30,979 nucleotides of DNA from a bacterium (lineage in GTDB: Bacteria > Hydrothermota > UBA3072 > B12-G15). Below the pieces are notes generated by a model. That model was not told the origin of the DNA. It searched no databases and saw only the letters and a list, made by a program, of their open reading frames with translations. Position 1 is the first letter of the stretch. Each line of letters opens with the position of its first letter. Where the stretch lies: contig QNDZ01000001.1 of assembly GCA_003646055.1 (NCBI GenBank), positions 1 to 30,979 of the forward strand, given 5' to 3'. A program made the position numbers and the translations under genes. This document shows, one piece after another, positions 14,040 through 22,843 of the stretch.

Positions 14040-16213
14040 GTATACACCAGTATCAAGATTCTATATACAGGCCATTTGCAGAATCTGGAAGGCCTTTGCC
14101 CTTTTATGTACCTTTAGAACAAAGAAAAGGGCTTCAAAAAACATACTACGGTTATCTGCCATACTGGGTAAGTACATCAACCTATGGAAATTTCAGGTAC
14201 CATCTTCTTACGCATATTGCCTATTTCTCTGTCAGTATTGACCCCAGTACAGGAGTGACAGGCGCAATACCCAATCCTTCCAATTTCACAGGTATTGTGA
14301 ATTATGCACATCCAAGGGGAGTGAAGGTGGACATGACATTCACCATCTTTGGAAGCACGAGTGTTTCAACGTTTCTTAACAATGCATCTGCAAGGCAAAC
14401 TGCCATTGATAGTATTGTAAGTCTGATATCCGCATATGGTATTGATGGAGCGAATATTGATTTTGAATTTGTCACATCCTCTGTTAAAGATAGTTTTTCA
14501 CAATTTATCAGTGACCTTTACCAGGCGCTAATCCATCATCCTGATGGAAGGAAAGAACTATATATTGCCATGCCTGCTGTGCCTTCATGGTATCCAGGAT
14601 ATGACTATGCCTATCTCTCTGATAATTCAGATGGATTGTTTATAATGGGATACGATTATCACTACAGTGGTTCTTCAACAGCAGGTCCTGTTGCCCCCAC
14701 TGTAAATTCTTCCTTCTGGGGATACTATGCAATAAACACAACAATTGGTGATTACATTGATTATGGTGCTGACAGGGAGAAGATGATTCTTGGAATGCCC
14801 TACTATGGAATAGATTGGCCAACTGAAACCAGTGAAATTGGGTCTACAACAAGGGGAAGTGGAAATGCAGTGATTTTTAAGTATGCTGTTTCCAATGCCT
14901 CAAGTTATGGAAGACTATGGGATACGTATTCCCTGACCCCCTGGTACAATTACTATGTTTCTGAAGATGGCTGGCATCAGTGCTGGTATGATGACTCTGT
15001 TTCAATAGGCCTTAAGATAGACATTGTGAATGACAGCATGCTCCAGGGTGCTGGTTGCTGGGCACTGGGTTATGATGATGGTTATGATGACCTCTGGAAC
15101 ACAATTGAGTCAAAACTATGGTATGAACCTCCTGAACATCACTATGTTGTTGAAGTTGTTGCAGGTGGGCTGAATATAAGAGACGGACCATCAACATCTT
15201 ATCCAGTTCTATCCTATGGCTCACAGGGACAGAAGTTTGTTGCCTTTATGAGGCAGGGGAACTGGTATAAGGTTTATTTCCCCTCTGCTTCTGGCCCTTA
15301 CTATGGATGGATGTATGGAGGGGATGGAACAAGTGTCCAGTATCTGAAGGGTTCAACAGGTGATACCATTGCGAGAATAACTGCATCCCTTCTTAATGTA
15401 AGGGAAGGTCCTTCTACCTCCTACAATGTTATAACCCAGTTTGCCTTTGGTCAGTGTTTTGTGGTTGATTCTATTGATGGAGGCTGGTCAAGGGTTTATC
15501 TCCCAAACATAGATGGTAATACTCATGGATGGTGTTACACAGCAAGTTATGCTAACATGCATGAAAATCCGGAGGATTATAATCTCTACAATGGATTTGT
15601 GAATGGTGTTTATTACCGGGACACGGTTTATTCTGGTGATACATTTACTGTTTCCATCCATACATACAATGCAGGCTATGGACCTTTTGACTCACTTGTT
15701 CTTTGTGTAACAGGTTCTCCATCCCCATTTTTTGACTCACTAACCTGGATAGATTCAACGTCTGTTCCAACAGGAGGATATGATGGTCTTCCTGGCCAGA
15801 CGTTTTACAGGAACTTTATATGCAGGGCTCCCGTTGTTAGTGATACAACATACTTCAGTGAGACGTTTAATTTTTCACGTAGAGGCAATCTCTTTGGAGA
15901 GAATATAAATATAGGTGTTGTTGTTATCCCCTCACCGTTATATATAAACAGGGATACTGTGATTGTACCTGAGGGGAGATTTATTTTTAGGGTTTCCAGA
16001 AATGTATTTACTGCATACATCACGTTTTATGCAAATACAAAGGGCAAGTTTACTTTCAAGATGTTTGACGCCACTGGAAGAAGGGTTGTGCGTGTTGAAG
16101 GTTCCAGAAAGTTGTTTCTACGTTTTGGTGATGACCACCCGGCAGGTATATATTTCTATGTCTTCTCAGCAGGCAGCAAAATTAAAAGGGGAAAGGTGAT
16201 AAAGGTCAGATGA
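14015..16213 (+). CDS. Secreted GH18 glycoside hydrolase with two SH3b domains and a type IX-like tail
   Basis: A 732-residue secreted enzyme. A short signal sequence (MVLLLLSLSIHQYQ) is followed by a GH18 barrel at about 43-370, with the active-site motif DGANIDFE (catalytic Glu151 and Asp149). This variant is common in the YaaH/SleL-like branch that cuts N-acetylglucosamine chains such as peptidoglycan. Two SH3b wall-binding domains follow (about 375-440 and 452-515, each with a LNIRDGPSTSY or LNVREGPSTSY motif). Next is a CARDB-like beta region at about 520-650, and last a FlgD/type IX-like terminal domain (MFDATGRRVVRVEG...GIYFYVFSAGSKIKRGK). It overlaps the genes on both sides, by 25 bases upstream and through ATGA downstream. 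A role in cell-wall or exopolysaccharide turnover is inferred. Confidence 0.87.
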   Translation: MVLLLLSLSIHQYQDSIYRPFAESGRPLPFYVPLEQRKGLQKTYYGYLPYWVSTSTYGNFRYHLLTHIAYFSVSIDPSTGVTGAIPNPSNFTGIVNYAHPRGVKVDMTFTIFGSTSVSTFLNNASARQTAIDSIVSLISAYGIDGANIDFEFVTSSVKDSFSQFISDLYQALIHHPDGRKELYIAMPAVPSWYPGYDYAYLSDNSDGLFIMGYDYHYSGSSTAGPVAPTVNSSFWGYYAINTTIGDYIDYGADREKMILGMPYYGIDWPTETSEIGSTTRGSGNAVIFKYAVSNASSYGRLWDTYSLTPWYNYYVSEDGWHQCWYDDSVSIGLKIDIVNDSMLQGAGCWALGYDDGYDDLWNTIESKLWYEPPEHHYVVEVVAGGLNIRDGPSTSYPVLSYGSQGQKFVAFMRQGNWYKVYFPSASGPYYGWMYGGDGTSVQYLKGSTGDTIARITASLLNVREGPSTSYNVITQFAFGQCFVVDSIDGGWSRVYLPNIDGNTHGWCYTASYANMHENPEDYNLYNGFVNGVYYRDTVYSGDTFTVSIHTYNAGYGPFDSLVLCVTGSPSPFFDSLTWIDSTSVPTGGYDGLPGQTFYRNFICRAPVVSDTTYFSETFNFSRRGNLFGENINIGVVVIPSPLYINRDTVIVPEGRFIFRVSRNVFTAYITFYANTKGKFTFKMFDATGRRVVRVEGSRKLFLRFGDDHPAGIYFYVFSAGSKIKRGKVIKVR

Positions 16214-17343
16214 TTATTCTATTACTTCTTTTCACAGGGGATTCCAACACACTGTATGCAATGGATATGACAGCAGGGATTTTCCCTGTTGAATGGGATT
16301 CCTCATTTATGTTGCCCTACAATGGGTTCAGGACTGTGCAGGGTTGTCTTGACCTTGAAAACTGGTATCAGGAATATCAGGCGGGTTTCACTACCGAGAT
16401 ATACAGGAATATGAAGTTTTTCTATGAGTATCAAAAGTTGAATGATTACAGGTTAAATATTGAAAAACACAGATTTTCCCTGAGATTAATCAATGGAATC
16501 CACTACCTGAACATCTATGTTATCCCTTCATTTTCAAAAAAGGATGATGAGGCAGGGATTGGTTATGGGATAAAACTGAATAACCTCTGGATTGAAGCAG
16601 ATATGGGAGTTTATCAGTTTGACAATAATTATTACCTTTCAAAGGTTGAACTTACAACAGAGACACCATTTGTCAGATATCCCATAACTGCGTCAGTTAA
16701 ACTGTTTCTCAAACAACGCGGATATACCAAACTGGATATAAGAAAGGTATTCACAGGTGAAAAATTGGTGGTGCATAATGGTGTTCATATTGGGTCAATA
16801 TTCCAGGGAGAATCCTTTATTGAATTCAGGAATTATTTCAGTATAAATAAAAGACTGGGAACAGATATTTACCTGAAGTTTCGTGAATTCAATTCATGGG
16901 TTTCTGATAACAGTGTCTCAGTGATACTGCCTGATGTGGAAAACTATTACGAGAACTCATTACTTGGCATGTTTTACTTAAGAAACAATCATGACAGAGG
17001 AAACTATATTCAGGTTGGTCCTTCAATTGAGATGCACAGGTATTTTTCTGATACATTAAACTACTGGAGGCGGTATCTTCTGTTTAACATTTTCTGGAAA
17101 AGAAGTTTGGGCATTCCCTTTATAACACTGGGTTTTCAGTTCTCATCAAGGAGAATTGAAGAGAATTCTATTGTTTCAAGAAACACAGAGGCAAGGGGTA
17201 TTGTTGAACTGGGTTTTGATTTCAATGAGAGAACCCACTTCTCCATTATTGAAGGTATAGAGATTGATGACATTGCAGATGTGAAGGAAGGCATCAATCG
17301 TCTCCACAATCACACCTTTGTCCAGGCATCCTATGCGTTTTAA
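16210..17343 (+). CDS. Predicted outer-membrane beta-barrel protein
   Basis: A 377-residue protein of unknown function. A brief hydrophobic leader (MIILLLLFTGDSNTLYA) precedes a string of alternating amphipathic strands rich in Tyr, Phe and Asn, for example KFFYEYQKLNDYRLNIEKHR and YLLFNIFWKRSLGIPFITL. It ends ...FVQASYAF with the terminal Phe expected for BAM-inserted barrels. The start overlaps the GH18 stop as ATGA, and the end overlaps the GH114-like gene by 11 bases. By context it may export, anchor or take up the polysaccharide handled by the flanking hydrolases. Confidence 0.7.
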   Translation: MIILLLLFTGDSNTLYAMDMTAGIFPVEWDSSFMLPYNGFRTVQGCLDLENWYQEYQAGFTTEIYRNMKFFYEYQKLNDYRLNIEKHRFSLRLINGIHYLNIYVIPSFSKKDDEAGIGYGIKLNNLWIEADMGVYQFDNNYYLSKVELTTETPFVRYPITASVKLFLKQRGYTKLDIRKVFTGEKLVVHNGVHIGSIFQGESFIEFRNYFSINKRLGTDIYLKFREFNSWVSDNSVSVILPDVENYYENSLLGMFYLRNNHDRGNYIQVGPSIEMHRYFSDTLNYWRRYLLFNIFWKRSLGIPFITLGFQFSSRRIEENSIVSRNTEARGIVELGFDFNERTHFSIIEGIEIDDIADVKEGINRLHNHTFVQASYAF

Positions 17344-18247
17344 AATATTTCTTATCCTGATTGTGGTTATATCAGGGTGTCATAAAGGAGAAGCAGGGTT
17401 ATCCAGAGTAGATTCCTGGGCATATCAACTTCAGAATGCCAATCCAGAGGAAATCGTAGAATCCAATGTTGACCTTATTGTAATGGATTATTCCCGTGAT
17501 GGGACAGAAGCAGGGGAGTATTCACAGGAAGATATAATCATGATAAAGGAATCGGGAATCCTGCCCATTGCATACATAAGCATTGGTGAGGCAGAGAACT
17601 ACAGATTTTATTGGGAAGAGACATGGGAGGAGAATCCACCAGATTGGCTCGGGAAAGAAAACAGTCAGTGGTCAGGGAACTATGCGGTTAAATTCTGGAG
17701 TGATGATTGGAAGGAGATAGTGTTTTCTTACATAGATAGGATTATTGAACAGGGGTTTTCAGGTCTGTATCTTGATAAGGTGGATGAATATGAATACTGG
17801 AGTGACTCTTCCAACAATGAAGCACTGCTTCTGAATGAAGAAGAGGCTGCAGACAGTATGGTTGAATTTATCCAGGAGATAAAGGAATACTGCACAGATA
17901 AAAAGGAAGATTTTATATTGATTCCACAGAATGGTGAAGGTCTTATCCAGTTGAGCAATGGGAAGATACTGGAGAGTGTTTCTGGATGGGGAGTGGAGGA
18001 GCTGTTTTACAGTGGGATAAATCCTGTTTCCGGGGATGAGACAAACTTCAGGATAGACCTTCTGGAGAGAGTTTGCCAGAATGATAAGATAGTGCTTTCA
18101 GTGGACTATGTTGATGATGGTTCAGGTTTTTCAGGTGTAAATAAGCAAAGAATAGAAGATTATATTCAAAAGGCAAGGGAAAATGGATTTATACCATATG
18201 CTGCAAGGTCAGACAGAAATCTTGACGAATTGAACCTCTATCCCTGA
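17333..18247 (+). CDS. GH114-like lipoprotein (endo-alpha-1,4-polygalactosaminidase / TM1410 family)
   Basis: A 304-residue lipoprotein; the signal MRFKIFLILIVVISGC carries a good lipobox (ISGC). The mature part is a TIM-barrel of the MJ1477/TM1410 family. Typical segments are DLIVMDYSRDGTEAGEYS (first acidic cluster), GILPIAYISIGEAENYR, WSDDWKEIV and GLYLDKVDEYEYW. Some relatives cleave galactosamine-containing exopolysaccharide; others are uncharacterised. I chose the ATG at 17333, just inside the previous gene; a TTG at 17318 would add five residues. Placement with a GH18 enzyme and a barrel supports a shared amino-sugar polymer substrate, by inference. No clear terminator follows. Confidence 0.82.
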   Translation: MRFKIFLILIVVISGCHKGEAGLSRVDSWAYQLQNANPEEIVESNVDLIVMDYSRDGTEAGEYSQEDIIMIKESGILPIAYISIGEAENYRFYWEETWEENPPDWLGKENSQWSGNYAVKFWSDDWKEIVFSYIDRIIEQGFSGLYLDKVDEYEYWSDSSNNEALLLNEEEAADSMVEFIQEIKEYCTDKKEDFILIPQNGEGLIQLSNGKILESVSGWGVEELFYSGINPVSGDETNFRIDLLERVCQNDKIVLSVDYVDDGSGFSGVNKQRIEDYIQKARENGFIPYAARSDRNLDELNLYP

Positions 18248-18269
18248 TAGCGAGAAGAGGTGAGCAAAG

Positions 18270-18300
18270 TGTCAAAAAGTCAAGCTCAGTTACCTGAGGC
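18270..18300 (-). terminator. Weak possible terminator of the lpdA/S41 end of the operon
   Basis: On the minus strand, CTCAG-GTAA-CTGAG forms a 5-bp stem across the S41 stop codon, followed about 5 bases later by TTTTT. It is short and overlaps coding sequence, so it may not be functional. Confidence 0.3.
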
Positions 18301-19939
18301 TCTCCAAGATGATTTCTTTTGTCTTTTCCATCACAGGGTCTACTCCTTCCTCCAAATCTTTTTCTGTTGTTTTAACAATAATGTCAGGAATAACCCCTTT
18401 GCGAATATACCGTGAATCTCCATTGGGACGGATAAAGTATTTCCAGGATACATAAAGGGAAAGGTGCGAATTCGGTAAAATTACAGACCAACTATCACCG
18501 AAACAGGTTGGAAGTCCGCCTGTTTCCTCTCCTATCAAGGTACCTATTTGAAAATCTTTTATTACAGCAGCAAAACCAGACGCGGTGGAAAATGTATAAT
18601 TTGATACAAGCACAAATAACTTACCAGTGAACCTTAGTGGATTTGGAGGTGGCATTTTTAAATCTGATTGAAAAGTGTAAAAAGTATCCACAACTGGTTT
18701 TTTAATGGATAGATGCTCCTTTACAAATTTTAAGGTATATTTTGATATCTTTACCTTTCCTCCTCCGAAAAAACGATAAGGTTTGGCTGTTAAATAATCT
18801 AACAAATCTTCAGCAATTTCTGAACTCCCACCCCCATTTTTACGTAAATCAATTATCAAATATTTATAGTTTTCCCTTTTGATTTCTGTGAATGTCTTTT
18901 TCAAAAATTTAGAAAACTCCTCTCTCCTTGTAAAGAAGTTAAATCTGATAATACCAGTTTTTAATTCAGGAATTTCTTCAAAATAGAAATTGGTATCGCA
19001 GGCATCCGAGATTTTTTTGTCATATTCTTTTTTATCAATACCCTCCAGGTTGTACTCTCTTATTTCTCCATCTACGTTTTTGATTTTTACCTTAAAGGAA
19101 CTTTTGAACCCATATATAAAAAAAAGCAACTGGGGAAAATTTCTTTCTAAAAGGCTTATTTTAAAATGGTAAAGTTCACCACTTATGTATGGAATACACT
19201 CATTGATAATTTTTCTTATTGGAACATCGTTTATAGAAATTATATAGTCACCACTTCTTATGGGGGCACTGGAGAAGTTCTTTTTTACCCGTACACTATC
19301 TTGGATAATATGTAGTAAAATAGGAAATATAAATCTATTATCAGAAGTTAATTGATAGAACCACTCCCCATCAGGCATGTTGAGATAAGTATGCCCATCT
19401 CCTATACTTGCTACCACAGGTGCTGTAATCTTCCAGAAATCAGAGATAGACATAGATTTATTTATTGACTTATATACATTACTTTTTAAACTATCAAATT
19501 CCTCTTTTGAAATACTGGCATATGGATTGGGATGTATCTCTACAATTGCTGAAAAAAGCGTATCAAGGTCTTCTTTCATTTCCTCAGGAGAAAGGAGTCT
19601 GTCTCTTTCACAAAAAGTAAAGTAAATGCCCAATTTATCTGCGTAAAAAGGAGTTTTAAAAACTATCTCTTTACCCTTTCTCAAAATTTTAATCTTAATC
19701 ACTGAACCCTTAGCAGATTTCATTCCCTTAATAAAGGAAGCATCACTGTGTATCTCTTTATCATTTATGCTCAAAATTATATCCCCCGTTTTAAGGCCCA
19801 GCCTGTCAGCAATGCTTCCTTTCACAACATCTGTTATTACACAGATAGAGCTTTTCCGCCCTTGCTCCTGTGCACTTAATTTAGCGCTGATCATCAGAAA
19901 AAAGAGTGATACCCCCATGCCTGAATGAAAAAATGTCAA
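18290..19939 (-). CDS. S41-family (C-terminal processing-like) serine peptidase with PDZ domain
   Basis: About 549 residues, secreted or periplasmic. A hydrophobic leader (MGVSLFFLMISAKLSA) precedes a PDZ domain (about 25-105: GSIADRLGLKTGDIILSIND), an S41 N-terminal helical region, a second PDZ-like stretch (SGDYIISINDVPI), and the protease core. The core contains YKYLIIDLRKNGGG, the nucleophile region SNYTFSTASGFA and GEETGGLPTCFG. The start is uncertain. TTG at 19939 has GGAGG 8 bases upstream, within the end of lpdA. ATG at 19918 gives a simpler signal peptide but has no ribosome site. ATG at 19960 lies inside the GC-rich repeat. Its substrate is unknown. It is the last gene of the nusA/infB operon and unrelated to it in function, perhaps a late addition. 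Confidence 0.8.
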   Translation of the reverse strand: MTFFHSGMGVSLFFLMISAKLSAQEQGRKSSICVITDVVKGSIADRLGLKTGDIILSINDKEIHSDASFIKGMKSAKGSVIKIKILRKGKEIVFKTPFYADKLGIYFTFCERDRLLSPEEMKEDLDTLFSAIVEIHPNPYASISKEEFDSLKSNVYKSINKSMSISDFWKITAPVVASIGDGHTYLNMPDGEWFYQLTSDNRFIFPILLHIIQDSVRVKKNFSSAPIRSGDYIISINDVPIRKIINECIPYISGELYHFKISLLERNFPQLLFFIYGFKSSFKVKIKNVDGEIREYNLEGIDKKEYDKKISDACDTNFYFEEIPELKTGIIRFNFFTRREEFSKFLKKTFTEIKRENYKYLIIDLRKNGGGSSEIAEDLLDYLTAKPYRFFGGGKVKISKYTLKFVKEHLSIKKPVVDTFYTFQSDLKMPPPNPLRFTGKLFVLVSNYTFSTASGFAAVIKDFQIGTLIGEETGGLPTCFGDSWSVILPNSHLSLYVSWKYFIRPNGDSRYIRKGVIPDIIVKTTEKDLEEGVDPVMEKTKEIILESLR

Positions 19940-19943
19940 ATTG

Positions 19944-21299
19944 TCATCCTCCGTCCCCATGGAGGGGGAGGTGGAGGAATTGGGCTGCTGCCTCTTTTAT
20001 TGTCTCGGAGTAGGTGGGATGGGCAAATATTGTATGGAAGAGTTCCCTTGCCGTTACCCCGTTTTTCATTGAGACACAGATGATATGTATCATTTCAGAA
20101 GCATACCCACCAAGGATTGCTCCACCAAGTATCTTCCCATTTGTGTCAAAAAGCATCTTTATACCACCCCTGGTCTCAGACTCAGCAATGGCTCTACCAT
20201 TACCTGTGAATGGGAAGAACTCCTTCTGATAATCAACACCCTTTTCTTTAAGCCTTTCCTCTGTTTCTCCACATGCTGCAAACTCAGGTTTTGTATAAAT
20301 AACCCTGGGTACATAGGTTTCATTAACCTTCTCATTCCTGCCATTCATGTTGAATACAGCAATCTCTCCCTCATGATAGGCTGTGTGTGCAAGGAGTTGA
20401 CCACCCGTGCAGTCACCTGCTGCGTAGACGTTTTTCATAGTGGTCTCCATCATTCTATTCACCTTTATAAATCCATTTTCCATTTCTATTAAATCGGACA
20501 GACCATCTGCCACAACCTCTCTTCCTATTGCCACAAGCACCCTGCTGTATTTGTCCGCTGACTCCTTACCACCATCTGTGTATTTTATTGTGAATGTCCC
20601 TTTTCTTTCTGTGATTTCATTAACCATTACACCCAACTTGAATTTCACACCTATCTTCTCCATCTCTTTCCTCAAAGAAGAGGCCATCTCTTTATCTTCT
20701 CCCGGAAGAATCTCGTCCATTATCTCATAGATTGTAACCTGAGAGCCAAATGACCTGAATATATAAGCAAATTCAATACCAATCACACCACCGCCAATAA
20801 TCCCGATTGATTCAGGTATCTCTTTTGCATTGAGTGCGTCATCACTTGTCCAGACGTTCTTTGCCACCCTGAAGGGAGGTATTCTTGGTCTTGAACCAGT
20901 TGAGACAAGGACTTTATCAAAGGTGTATTCCTTTCCATTTGCCACGACAACTCCACTATCCTTCAGTTCAGCATGGGCATTTATAACTTCAACCTTCCTT
21001 TTCTTTAAAAGGTTCTGAACACCTGCAACAAGCCTTCGTGAAGCAAGCTGGGATGTCTTCTTTACCTTCTCCCAGTCTATGCCTGTTACCTCAGCCTTTA
21101 TACCAGAGGTTTCAATCTTTTTTACTGTATTCAAACCGTGTGCCACCTTTATAAGTGCCTTTACAGGGATACATCCCCTGTTCAGGCATACACCACCCAC
21201 TGTATCTTCTTCAAACAGGACAACCTGATTCCCCAGAATTCCTGCAAGGAGTGCAGATGAGTACCCTGCAGGGCCTCCACCTATTATTCCAATTCTCAT
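19944..21299 (-). CDS. lpdA: Dihydrolipoamide dehydrogenase
   Basis: A 451-residue flavoprotein that reoxidises dihydrolipoamide in 2-oxoacid dehydrogenase or glycine-cleavage complexes with NAD+. It has an N-terminal FAD fold (GIIGGGPAGYSSALLA), the redox disulfide GGVCLNRGCIPVKAL, an NAD-binding GIIGGGVIGIEFA, an FAD motif NVYAAGDCTGG, and the catalytic His-Glu pair in AHPTYSE near the C-terminus. The start overlaps the nrnA stop as ATGA. The last nine residues (HLPLHGDGG) and the stop fall in the GC-rich hairpin repeat, so the native tail was probably altered by it. No lipoyl-protein partner is nearby. Confidence 0.94.
   Translation of the reverse strand: MRIGIIGGGPAGYSSALLAGILGNQVVLFEEDTVGGVCLNRGCIPVKALIKVAHGLNTVKKIETSGIKAEVTGIDWEKVKKTSQLASRRLVAGVQNLLKKRKVEVINAHAELKDSGVVVANGKEYTFDKVLVSTGSRPRIPPFRVAKNVWTSDDALNAKEIPESIGIIGGGVIGIEFAYIFRSFGSQVTIYEIMDEILPGEDKEMASSLRKEMEKIGVKFKLGVMVNEITERKGTFTIKYTDGGKESADKYSRVLVAIGREVVADGLSDLIEMENGFIKVNRMMETTMKNVYAAGDCTGGQLLAHTAYHEGEIAVFNMNGRNEKVNETYVPRVIYTKPEFAACGETEERLKEKGVDYQKEFFPFTGNGRAIAESETRGGIKMLFDTNGKILGGAILGGYASEMIHIICVSMKNGVTARELFHTIFAHPTYSETIKEAAAQFLHLPLHGDGG
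19949..19975. repeat. GC-rich imperfect hairpin, copy 2
   Basis: CCTCCgtCCCC-atgga-GGGGgAGG, sharing CCTCCGTCCCCA with the copy at the window start. It encodes the last residues of LpdA and lies just before the S41 gene. The size and form recall REP-like elements. Confidence 0.4.
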
Positions 21300-22234
21300 A
21301 TATTCTCCTCCATGACCCTTTTCAATTCCTCAATGAATGAGAAGAAGTTTTTCCCCTTAACAGTGAATCCAGCAGCACTCTTATGACCACCACCACCATA
21401 GATTGCAGCAATTCTGTCAACGTCTGTTCCCTTCTTTGACCTGAGTGATACCTTTATCTCTCCATCCCTCTCTTTGACAAATGCAGTTGCCCTGACACCG
21501 TCTATGGTGAGCCCATATGAGGCAAACTCCTCAGTGTCTTCCTCTGTTGTGTTGTACCTTTCCATCATCTCCCTTGTTACATACATCAGGCTGAAACCAT
21601 CAAATATCTCAATGGTTTCAAGCACAGACCCGAGAAGTTTCAGTCTTCCTGGCGTATCCCTGAACCATATCCTTTCAGCAACAGAACTTGCATCAACCCC
21701 GTAACTTAAAAGTTCAGAGGCATGCCTCAATGATTCTGCCCGGGTATTGGCATATCTGAATGAACCAGTATCAGTCAAAAGTCCAAGATAGAGGTATGTT
21801 GCAATCTCTTTATCAAGTTCCACAAAATCCTTTAATAGAAGATAGACGATTTCACAGGTGGATGAGCGTTCTGGCTGGACAAGATTTACTGTCCCAAAGT
21901 ACTTATTACTTATATGGTGGTCTATGTTTGCAACAGGTTTTGTGAAGTCTATCTTTTCTGATATGCTACCAAGCCTGTCAGGGCTTGAACTGTCAAGCAC
22001 AATCACGGCCTGATAGTCAAAATCCCCTATTTCATTCTGGACAAGGTCAATCTGGTCAAAGTATCTGAACCTCTTTGGAACAGGGTCTGTATCTACTATA
22101 ATCACGTCCTTTCCCATTTTTTTCAGGGCAAGGGCAAGCCCTATCTGAGAACCAATTGCATCCCCATCGGGATTTTTATGGGATGTGATGAGGAAACTCT
22201 CGTATTTTTTTAGAAAGTCTCTTGTTTTATTCAT
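21296..22234 (-). CDS. nrnA: DHH/DHHA1 phosphoesterase (NrnA-type nanoRNase / pAp phosphatase)
   Basis: A 312-residue soluble enzyme that degrades 2-5-nucleotide RNAs from the 5' end and dephosphorylates 3'-phosphoadenosine 5'-phosphate in characterised relatives. Metal-binding motifs are intact: SHKNPDGDAIGS, VIVLDSSSPDR, the DHH signature NIDHHISN and, in the DHHA1 domain, GGGGHKSAAGF. Length is normal. It overlaps rbfA by 8 bases and lpdA by ATGA. The rbfA-nrnA neighbourhood is common in bacteria and links ribosome maturation with RNA turnover. Confidence 0.92.
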   Translation of the reverse strand: MNKTRDFLKKYESFLITSHKNPDGDAIGSQIGLALALKKMGKDVIIVDTDPVPKRFRYFDQIDLVQNEIGDFDYQAVIVLDSSSPDRLGSISEKIDFTKPVANIDHHISNKYFGTVNLVQPERSSTCEIVYLLLKDFVELDKEIATYLYLGLLTDTGSFRYANTRAESLRHASELLSYGVDASSVAERIWFRDTPGRLKLLGSVLETIEIFDGFSLMYVTREMMERYNTTEEDTEEFASYGLTIDGVRATAFVKERDGEIKVSLRSKKGTDVDRIAAIYGGGGHKSAAGFTVKGKNFFSFIEELKRVMEENI

Positions 22235-22562
22235 CTTCCTCCTTCAGGAGCCTGTCAATCCTCTCCATTCTCTCAAGTGTGTCATCATATATAAATTCAA
22301 GTTTAGGAGTGTATCTCAGCCTGATTCTTTCTCCAAGTTTTCCCTGTATGTATCCACTTGCTCTGTTGAGAATAATCTCAACAACAGAGGTCTCTTCAGA
22401 GGTATGAAAGTTGAAGTAAACCTTTGCATGTCTCAGGTCTTTTGAACATTCAACATGGGTGATTGTAATAAAACCCAATCTTGGGTCCTTCATCTCCCTT
22501 TCAACAATAAAAGAGATTTCTTTTTTCAATAGAGAGTTAACCCTTTCAATCCTCCTGCTCAT
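22227..22562 (-). CDS. rbfA: 30S ribosome-binding factor RbfA
   Basis: A 111-residue single KH-like domain protein that helps mature the 16S rRNA 5' end in the small subunit. Typical features are the N-terminal SRRIERVNSLLKKEISFIVE, the segment DPRLGFITITHVECSKDLRH and AKVYFNF. The C-terminal LRYTPKLEFIYDDTLERMERIDRLL motif ends the domain. Its start ATG overlaps the ylxP stop (ATGA). Confidence 0.93.
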   Translation of the reverse strand: MSRRIERVNSLLKKEISFIVEREMKDPRLGFITITHVECSKDLRHAKVYFNFHTSEETSVVEIILNRASGYIQGKLGERIRLRYTPKLEFIYDDTLERMERIDRLLKEEDE

Positions 22563-22843
22563 ACCCTTATCTCCATTTTGTAGTCAATGATTTCTATCCT
22601 GAGGTCTGAACTTATCTCTCTCAAAACACCTGAAAGTACAGAATCAACCATTTTTGTGCTGTTGGACACAGTTGAAATACCTATGAGTGCCCTCTGCCAT
22701 TTATCAAGGTATCCCACCTCACTTATGGATACATTGAATTTATTTTTAACACGGGATTTTATTCCGTTGAGAATCTTTCTTTTCTCTTTCAGAGATGTTG
22801 ATTGGGGTATGTATATTTCAATGGTGGAAACACCAACAATCAA
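22559..22843 (-). CDS. ylxP: YlxP family protein (DUF503)
   Basis: A 94-residue small protein of the DUF503 family, found next to infB and rbfA in many bacteria. Conserved features are LKEKRKILNGIKSRVKNKFNVSISEVGYLDKW and the C-terminal IEIIDYKMEIRV strand. No biochemical function is well established; a link to ribosome assembly is inferred from context. The start is TTG, overlapping the infB stop as TTGA, with AAAGGAAAGG upstream. Confidence 0.85.
   Translation of the reverse strand: MIVGVSTIEIYIPQSTSLKEKRKILNGIKSRVKNKFNVSISEVGYLDKWQRALIGISTVSNSTKMVDSVLSGVLREISSDLRIEIIDYKMEIRV

Noticed and set aside
14440..14470. Asn in place of an Asp in the GH18 motif as a sign of inactivity
   Set aside because: DGxNIDFE is a common variant in the YaaH/SleL-like branch, and the catalytic Glu and adjacent Asp are present.
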